Shown: one piece after another, positions 24,927 through 32,400 of the stretch
Position numbering within the stretch: the stretch's first letter is position 1
How the letters are laid out: each line of letters begins with the position of its first letter
Assembly: GCA_937872925.1 (NCBI GenBank)
Contig: CALMUT010000137.1
Location: forward strand, 1-32,925
Direction: 5' to 3'
Source: an uncultured Myxococcales bacterium
GTDB taxonomy: Bacteria > Myxococcota_A > Polyangia > Polyangiales > Polyangiaceae
DNA: 32,925 nt
The notes under the pieces: generated by a model
Told to the model about the DNA's origin: nothing
Database searches by the model: none
The model's input: the letters and a program-made list of their open reading frames with translations, nothing else
Made by a program: the position numbers and the translations under genes

Positions 24927-26459
24927 ATGCCTGCGAAACTGGTCCCGGTGTCGGAGTCATCGAAGTTAGCGCCAGGTCTTCGGCTTGATCGCTACGAGCT
25001 GCTCTGCCCGATGGCGCGCGGTGGCATGGCGGAAGTGTGGGCCGCCCAGCAATACGGCAAGCATGGCTTCCAGCGCACCGTCGCCATCAAGACGATCCTG
25101 TCGCAACACGCCTCAGACTCCCGAGCACGGCGCATGTTTCTCGAAGAAGCGCGGCTCGTCGCATCCGTTCGCCATCCGAACGTCACGGAGATCTACGACT
25201 TCGGCGAGGAGCGCGAAGTGCTCTTCATGGCTTTGGAGTACGTCGAGGGCGATTCGGTGCTGCGCCTTCATCGCGCTTACCGTTCCGAAGGCGGCCTGCC
25301 ACCGCCTCTGGCCTTGCGGGTCGTTGCGGACGCTTGTCTCGGGCTGCATGCGGCGCATGAGCATATGTCCGACGACGGCACGCCCGCCACGATCATTCAT
25401 CGGGACGTCTCACCACAAAACATACTGTGCAGTACGTCGGGAGCCGTGAAGTTGATCGACTTTGGCATCGCCAGGATGACGGGCGCGATGCATCAAGACA
25501 CCACCGGCGGACTCAAGGGCAAGGTGCACTACATGGCACCTGAGCAGGCACTGGGACGTCCGGTCGACCGGCGCGCGGACATCTGGGGACTCGGCGCAAC
25601 GCTGTTCAAGTTGCTTGAGGGCCGTCCGCCGCTCGCCGGCGCCAATGAATTGGAGACGCTGCACTTGCTAACCAGCGGCGCGGCGCCTCCCGAGATGAAG
25701 AATGCTCCCGCCCAGGTGCAAAAGATCGTCCAGCGCGCTCTTCAATACGAGCCGGAGGACCGTTTTCAGTCGGCTGAAGAGATGTATGCCGAACTGGACG
25801 ACACCATTGCGAAAATTTACGGTCGCGTCACGCAGCGTGACTTGGCGACCGCGGTGACCGAACAGCTGGCCACGCCCATCGAGGAGCGCCGACAGCAACT
25901 GGTTCGGGCGAAACATGGTGCTGTCGAGCGGGCCAAACTTGCCCGGGAGTTGGAAATAAAAGCGGTCGTTTCGGGGGATGCCAGTGACAGCGGCGACACG
26001 ACCGCGCCCGGGTCACCGCCTGTGGCGCGTGCAACTGCGCTGCAGTCGCGTCCGGCGCGCGCATTGCCGCGCCCGGCCCTGCGCGCCGCGCCACCGCGTA
26101 GCTCATTCGCGGTGCGTGCGGGAGTCGCCGTGGGTCTTGTGCTCTTCGCGGTCATGGGTTTGACGGTCCTGCTCGCACGACGCGCGGTTCCAGATCCGCA
26201 ACCACCCACGGCAGAAGCGACGCCAGTTGCTATGCCCATGCCCGCCGCAACGCCGTTGCCCAGCGCGCCCGCCGCGGCGTCAGCGCCAACCCTAGCGGCG
26301 GTCGCCGTGCCCGAATCGGCGCCGTCGTCCGTGGCCCACCCGCCCGCGCCAACCGCCGCGGCATCCACCGCGCCGACGCTGGCCGCGCCCAAACCTATGC
26401 CTGCGCGCCCGGCACCGCAACCTAGGAGCCCTCTCGATGTGGTCACCGACCGCAAGTAG
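24927..26459 (+). CDS. Hanks-type Ser/Thr protein kinase, membrane anchored
   Basis: The ATG at 24927 gives 510 residues beginning just before the kinase fold; the open frame upstream lies over the divergent gene. Kinase motifs: Lys55 in TVAIKTI, Glu in [23 protein letters not shown] at 158-165, DFG at 178-180 and HYMAPEQ at 201-207. The glycine loop reads MARGGMAEV, shorter in Gly than usual. After the kinase (to about 290) is a juxtamembrane region, one membrane helix (about 397-416) and an Ala/Pro-rich exterior tail. All catalytic residues are present, so it should be active. It is divergent from the FHA activator and overlaps the next gene by 23 bases. Confidence 0.95.
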   Translation: MPAKLVPVSESSKLAPGLRLDRYELLCPMARGGMAEVWAAQQYGKHGFQRTVAIKTILSQHASDSRARRMFLEEARLVASVRHPNVTEIYDFGEEREVLFMALEYVEGDSVLRLHRAYRSEGGLPPPLALRVVADACLGLHAAHEHMSDDGTPATIIHRDVSPQNILCSTSGAVKLIDFGIARMTGAMHQDTTGGLKGKVHYMAPEQALGRPVDRRADIWGLGATLFKLLEGRPPLAGANELETLHLLTSGAAPPEMKNAPAQVQKIVQRALQYEPEDRFQSAEEMYAELDDTIAKIYGRVTQRDLATAVTEQLATPIEERRQQLVRAKHGAVERAKLARELEIKAVVSGDASDSGDTTAPGSPPVARATALQSRPARALPRPALRAAPPRSSFAVRAGVAVGLVLFAVMGLTVLLARRAVPDPQPPTAEATPVAMPMPAATPLPSAPAAASAPTLAAVAVPESAPSSVAHPPAPTAAASTAPTLAAPKPMPARPAPQPRSPLDVVTDRK

Positions 26460-27393
26460 CTCCTGGCAGCTGACGCTGATGCGGGTGTGTTGTGCCGCGT
26501 TGCTCTCGGCGGTCTGCGTGGATGCGCGTGCAGACTCTCGGGTTGCAAGTGCGGAACTATTGTTCCGCGAGGGTCGCGCCTTATTGGAGCGCGAAGCGTA
26601 TGCGCAGGCTTGTCCGAAGCTCGAACAAAGTCACCGGCTCGATCCTGCGCTGGGCACGTTGCTACTGCTTGCCTTCTGCCATGAGAAGATAGGGCGCACC
26701 GCAACGGCCTACGCCGAATACACCCGCGGGGCTACCCTGGCGGAGCAAGCGGGGGACTCGAAGAAAGCCGCGCAATCGCGACGCTGGGCGGAAGCGCTGT
26801 TGCCGAGACTATCCACGGTGCAGTTGGACGTGGACGAGCCCGCATCGGGTCTGCGCGTTCAGCTTGGGGGCTCGGATGTCGACCAGACTCAGTGGGGCAC
26901 GCGGGTTGTGACAGATCCGGGAACACAGCTGCTGCGTGCAGAGGCGCCGCGATGCGAAGCCTACGAGATCCAAATCAGCGTGCCTCGCAATGGCAACGTC
27001 GTGGTTCGCGTGCCGCCTCTCAAGCCGACGCCGGAAGGACCGGATCCCGACGCTTCCCCCGGGCAGCCGACGGGTTTTTGGCAGAGCTCCACCCCGGGCT
27101 GGATCGCTGCGGGCGTCGGCATCGTGGGGGTCGGCGTCGGCAGCTTCTTTGGTCTGCGTGCCGTCTCTCGGAACAACGACTCCGACGACTTCTGCAACGC
27201 CAGCAACCGCTGTTCGGACCAGGGTCTCGCGCTTCGCGATCAGGCGCTTGTGGATGCGCGCATCTCCACGGTGTCGATGGCGGTCGGAGTGGTAGGCCTC
27301 GCCGCCGGGGCTGTGCTCCTATGGCCCCACGTCACCGGCCGGACCTCGGTCGCGCCGGGAAGCGCGCGCGTCGACCTCGCCGTCGCATTCTGA
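26437..27393 (+). CDS. TPR-type protein with signal peptide and two C-terminal membrane segments
   Basis: The 318-residue product starts at an ATG inside the end of the kinase gene, with AGGAG eight bases upstream, so it is very likely co-translated. A signal peptide (to about DARA32) is followed by a TPR-like helical region (LLFREGRALLEREAYAQACPKLEQSHRLDP), a beta-rich middle (about 125-195), a Pro-rich linker and two hydrophobic segments (221-243 and 278-297). Similar proteins are often encoded beside Ser/Thr kinases in Polyangia, but their function is not established. It may scaffold the kinase exterior tail; that is inference. Confidence 0.8.
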   Translation: MWSPTASSSWQLTLMRVCCAALLSAVCVDARADSRVASAELLFREGRALLEREAYAQACPKLEQSHRLDPALGTLLLLAFCHEKIGRTATAYAEYTRGATLAEQAGDSKKAAQSRRWAEALLPRLSTVQLDVDEPASGLRVQLGGSDVDQTQWGTRVVTDPGTQLLRAEAPRCEAYEIQISVPRNGNVVVRVPPLKPTPEGPDPDASPGQPTGFWQSSTPGWIAAGVGIVGVGVGSFFGLRAVSRNNDSDDFCNASNRCSDQGLALRDQALVDARISTVSMAVGVVGLAAGAVLLWPHVTGRTSVAPGSARVDLAVAF

Positions 27394-27423
27394 CGCGCCC
27401 GGGCTTGCGTTTTGATGCGCCCG

Positions 27424-27438
27424 GGGCCGCGCCGGCCC
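27424..27438. terminator. Short GC hairpin after the TPR gene
   Basis: GGGCCG and CGGCCC form a 6-bp stem with a 3-base loop, 31 bases after the stop. It has no T-run, and such stems are frequent by chance in this GC-rich DNA. Confidence 0.25.
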
Positions 27439-27489
27439 GCCGACGTCTTGCGGCGCCGCGCCGACCTCCACCCGCGGCACCGCTCCCTG

Positions 27490-27523
27490 TTGCGCATGCG
27501 CAAGTTGCGCAACGCTGCGCAAC
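27490..27523. promoter_or_regulatory. Cluster of TTGCGCAA palindromes upstream of the fused surface ORF
   Basis: A perfect 14-base palindrome, TTGCGCATGCGCAA (27490-27503), is followed by TTGCGCAA (27505-27512), itself a palindrome, and a further TGCGCAAC (27516-27523). Together they give four copies of a TGCGCAA half-site within 34 bases. It lies 66 bases before the start of the next gene, a usual place for a regulator binding array or a structured leader. The binding protein is unknown. Confidence 0.5.
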
Positions 27524-27588
27524 CTAGGGTGAGTTTTCGCGCTTTTCGGCTGTTTTTCCTGGGCATGTGGGTTGCACAAGGGAGGAGC

Positions 27589-29416
27589 ATGTCCAAGTGT
27601 CGCTCCGTCGGTCGTCTTTCACTCTGGGTGCTCGTGCTGTTCGGGTTGCTTGCGGCCTGCGCAGTGGAGCCGGGGGAGGAGGAACTCCTGGGGACCGTCC
27701 AGCTTCCCGTCGCCGCTCCGCTTCCCGGTGCGTACTGCTCGGTGATGGTCCAAGGCAAGGGCACCCGCGCGATGGAGACGGACTATCTGCCGCACGTTAT
27801 CCAATGCGAAAACGGTGGGGCGAACCTGCAAGCGCTGAAGGCGCAGGCCATCGCGGCGCGATCCGTCGCCTACTACAACATGGCGACGCAAGGTTCGATC
27901 TGCGACAGCCAGGGCTGCCAGGTCTACTCCTGCAACGCCAACCCGCTGCCCATCCACTACCAGGCTGTGAAAGAGACGGCGGGCATGTACCTCAGTCACG
28001 CGGGCATGCTGACCTACGGATTCTACGTTGCGGGCGGGAGCCCCGCGCCCTCCAGCTGTCACGGTGGCTCCGCAAGCACGGAGAAGTACGTGACCTACAA
28101 CTCCGGCAAGTCAGGCAGCTCGGTCATCCAGACTTCCCTCGGCTACAAGGGGCCGCCCGGGTTTGGCCAGAACCGAGGCTGCATGTCCCAGCTTGGTGCG
28201 CGCTGTCTGGAGAACAAGGGCTACGACTACCAGCAGATCTTGCGCTTTTACTACGGCGCGGACATCGGCATCAGCCAAGCCTCGGGCAGCTGCACGCAGC
28301 AAACCTGCAAGGCGCAATGCGCCTGGGACGGCAATCTGATCCAGAAGGATTGCAGCGTGGTGAAGTGCACGTCGGTGGGAGCGAGCTGCGTCGACGATTC
28401 CCAGGGCCTGCGCTGCGCTTCGGTGTTCTGCATCGACAAGGGCAAGACCAGCGCGAAAGAGATCTGCTTGCCCGACGGAAGCCAGGCTAGCTGCGGCAGC
28501 AAAGGCGATCTGAAGAACATCAGCAAGTGCCCGTCGGGCCAGACCTGCGTGCAGTCCGGCGGCGAGACGCGCTGCGGTCTGGAGTGCAGCAAGGAGCCGA
28601 CTGCGGGCGCAGAGAACGAAGTCTTCAAGGACATGGCGCCGGGCACCTTTGGCCACGACGAAGCGATCGCGCTGCACGACGCCGGGATCGTGAGCGGCTG
28701 CCAAGCGTCGCCCAAACTTTTCTGCGGCACCTGCGAGCTGACGCGCCAAGCGCTGGCCAAGATGGTGGTGCTCGCCGCAAAGCTGCCGCTCCTCAGTCCC
28801 AGCAAAGCAACCTTCTCGGACTTCCCGCCCAGCTCTGCTCTGTACACCTACGTCGAGACAGCGGCGGCCGCCGGCATCATGACGGGCTACCCGGGCGGGG
28901 AGTTCCGTCCGAACAACCCGGTCACGCGAGGGGTGGCCGCTGTCGTGATCGCCCGCGCCGCGCAGCTCTCCGCGCCGAGCCCCAAGTCCAGCAGCTTCAA
29001 AGACGTGCCGGCGGACTCCTGGTGGAGCGACGGCATCGAAGCCCTCGGTGCACATTGCGTCGCCACGGGTTGCAGCCAGGGGAACTTCTGTCCCGACAAA
29101 CTGATCACGCGCCGCGCCGCCGCCGTGCTCGTCACGCGCGCCTTTGGCATGAGCGAAACCCCCTGCGGCGGGTTCGTTGGCGACAAGGATCCCGGCGTGA
29201 ACCCAGGCGCGCCGCCGGATCTGGATCCCGACGCGGATGATCTCATCCCGGTCATCGAGGAAGACGCACCCAAGGGTCCGGGGGTTTCACGCGGCGCTGC
29301 CCTGGCCGCGCAAGAGGACGCGGGGTGTTCTTTGAGTGGCAGCGGGGGGCAATCCAACGGACGCCTGTGGTTTGGCTTCGTCCTGCTCGGGGGCTTGCTT
29401 GCTGTTCGACGGCGCT
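27589..29416 (+). other. Module 1: lipobox, SpoIID domain, Cys-rich domain, 3 SLH repeats, MYXO-CTERM
   Basis: Residues 1-24 are a lipoprotein signal peptide ending LAAC. Residues about 60-230 resemble SpoIID/LytB: LQALKAQAIAARSVAYYN (80-97), GFYVAGGSPAPSSCHGG (144-160) and a C-terminal CMSQLGARCLENKGYDY (198-214) followed by ILRFYYG. In typical members the last motif starts HGVGMSQ; here the His-Gly is replaced by Asn-Arg, and cysteines are added. Glu74 in QCENGG may stand for the conserved acidic residue. A Cys-rich segment (240-334) precedes SLH repeats beginning near 345, 408 and 469. The tail AGCSLSGSGG (578-587), a hydrophobic helix (593-606) and three arginines fit MYXO-CTERM. Confidence 0.75.
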
Positions 29417-32400
29417 CGGTGAGCCGACGGCGCTCCACGCTCCGCGCTCCTAGGCTGTATGCGGCGCGCCGCATCTCGCTTTGCCTTGGGATCTTGGTCG
29501 CAGCGCTGAGCGGCGCCCTGGCAACGGGGTGCACCGCCGCGCAAGTCGAGACCGTCGAAGCGCGTCGCTCCGCGTTGAGCGGGGACTCGCCGCTCGTTGC
29601 GCATTTTCGCGACGCCGAATCCCGCAGCGGCGTGCCCGCGGAGCTTCTGGCGACGATCGCGTTTGCCCAATCCCGCCTGACCCAAAGCGCGTCTATTGCG
29701 AAAGACGCGCACGACACGCGCGAAGTCGGGATCATGGCGCTGAGCACGACGGGCGCCGATCAGCTTGGCGAAGCAGCACGGATTTCGGGCTTGAGCGAAG
29801 CCGCGCTGCGCACGGACGCGCGCGCGAACATCGTGGCGGCCAGCGCGTGGCTCAGAGCGCAAGGCAATGCGGCGGGCGTGGGCGGAGTCGACGCATGGTG
29901 GCCTGCCGTTGCCAGGTACGGGGGGGCGGAACTAGTAGAGGAGGTTCGGCTGCTGCTGACACATGGCTGGGACGGAACCGATGAAGAAGGACGCACCGTG
30001 CGTGTCGCGCCGCTGCCCCCGGACTCAATGCCCGCGGACGGTATCGCACAGGTGTCGGAGCCCCTGGGCTACCCCGGCGCAACGTTCACTCCTGCGGCTC
30101 CCGGCAACTATGCCCCGGCATCGCGTGGCGCCGGCCAGATCAACTACGTCGTGATCCACACCATCCAAGGTAGCTACTCGGGCGCCATCAGCTGGTTCAA
30201 GAATCCCAGCGCCAAAGTCTCGTCGCACTACGTGGTTCGTTCCAGCGATGGTCGCATCACGCAGATGGTGGACGACAGTGACATCGCCTATCACGACGGC
30301 TGCTTCAACTCGAACTCCATCGGGATCGAACACGAAGGCTTCGTCGACGATCCAGGCAAGTGGTACACGGACGCCATGTACCGCGAAAGCGCCAAGCTGA
30401 CCGCGTGGCTCTGCGACAAATACAACATTCCCAAGGATCGCCAACACATCCTCGGTCACAATGAGACCCCTGACTGTTCCGATCACACGGACCCTGGCTC
30501 TGGCTGGGATTGGAACAAGTACATGAACTACGTGAAGGGTCAGACTTGCAAGGCGCAATGCGCCTGGGACGGCAATCTGATCCAGAAGGATTGCAGCGTG
30601 GTGAAGTGCACGTCGGTGGGAGCGAGCTGCGTCGACGATTCCCAGGGCCTGCGCTGCGCTTCGGTGTTCTGCATCGACAAGGGCAAGACCAGCGCGAAAG
30701 AGATCTGCTTGCCCGACGGAAGCCAGGCTAGCTGCGGCAGCAAAGGCGATCTGAAGAACATCAGCAAGTGCCCGTCGGGCCAGACCTGCGTGCAGTCCGG
30801 CGGCGAGACGCGCTGCGGTCTGGAGTGCAGCAAGGAGCCGACTGCGGGCGCAGAGAACGAAGTCTTCAAGGACATGGCGCCGGGCACCTTTGGCCACGAC
30901 GAAGCGATCGCGCTGCACGACGCCGGGATCGTGAGCGGCTGCCAAGCGTCGCCCAAACTTTTCTGCGGCACCTGCGAGCTGACGCGCCAAGCGCTGGCCA
31001 AGATGGTGGTGCTCGCCGCAAAGCTGCCGCTCCTCAGTCCCAGCAAAGCAACCTTCTCGGACTTCCCGCCCAGCTCTGCTCTGTACACCTACGTCGAGAC
31101 AGCGGCGGCCGCCGGCATCATGACGGGCTACCCGGGCGGGGAGTTCCGTCCGAACAACCCGGTCACGCGAGGGGTGGCCGCTGTCGTGATCGCCCGCGCC
31201 GCGCAGCTCTCCGCGCCGAGCGCCAAGTCCGCCTCGTTCAAAGACGTGCCGGCGGACTCCTGGTGGAGCGAGGGAATCGAAGCCCTCGGCGCACATTGCG
31301 TCGCCACGGGTTGCAGCAAGGGGAACTTCTGTCCCGACAAACTGATCACGCGCCGCGCTGCTGCCGTGCTTGTCACGCGCGCCTTTGGCATGAGCGAAAC
31401 CCCCTGTGGCGGGTTCGTTGGCGACTCGGATCCCGGCGTCGACCCCGACCTCGATCCGGATGCCGACGACGATGTGCCCGATCTGGACGGCGAAGAAGTT
31501 CCGAAGCCGATCGTGTCACGCGGCGCAGCCGTGGCCGACGATGCTGGATGTTCCGTTGGCAGCGCGCCGCGACGCGGCTCGGGCCACGGCGTTGCATTAC
31601 TCTTCGCTCTCCTTCTGGGCGTTGTCACGCGCAGGAAGATCGCCGGGGTCGGCAAGCTCTCCGAGCTGGTGCGTGGATTCCGTGGGATCCCCCGGAGGGT
31701 GCGTGCGCTCCCGCTGATCGCGCTAGCTCTCGTTTGCCTGCTGGGCTGCTCTGCCGAGCCACCTCTGGGTGAAGAGGGAGAGCCTGAGGACGTGGCAGTC
31801 GTGAGCGAGACCCTGTCGAGCATCAGCTGCAACAAATCCCAGGACACCGGTTACAAACAAGGCAGCGCGTTTCCCATCACGGTCGTGACCGTCGACGGCA
31901 AGAAGGTCGAACGCGACACCGCCAATGCCTACTACGTGATGGCGCAGGCTGCGGCGCAGGCTGGCGTGAACCTGCAAGTGATCAGCGGCTTTCGCACGAT
32001 GGCTGAGCAGCAGTATCTCTACGGCTGCTACGTCAATTGCAGCTGCAACAGCTGCAATCTTGCCGCCAAGCCCGGTTACAGCAACCACCAAAGTGGCCAC
32101 GCCCTCGATTTGAACGCGTCGGCGCCGGGCGTGCTGAATTGGCTCAACGCCAACGCCGGCAAGTTCGGGTTCACGCGCACGGTCCCGAGCGAAAACTGGC
32201 ATTGGGAGTGGTGGGGTGGGGGACCCGGGGGCGGCCCTTGCGTCGATACCTGCAAGGCGCAATGCGCCTGGGACGGCAATCTGATCCAGAAGGATTGCAG
32301 CGTGGTGAAGTGCACGTCGGTGGGAGCGAGCTGCGTCGACGATTCCCAGGGCCTGCGCTGCGCTTCGGTGTTCTGCATCGACAAGGGCAAGACCAGCGCG

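Noticed and set aside
27561..27576. Sigma-54-like promoter, GGGCATGTGGGTTGCA, matching most of TGGCACG-N4-TTGCW
   Set aside because: Transcription would start at about 27587, two bases before the ATG and after the Shine-Dalgarno, so it could not serve this gene unless the mRNA were leaderless.
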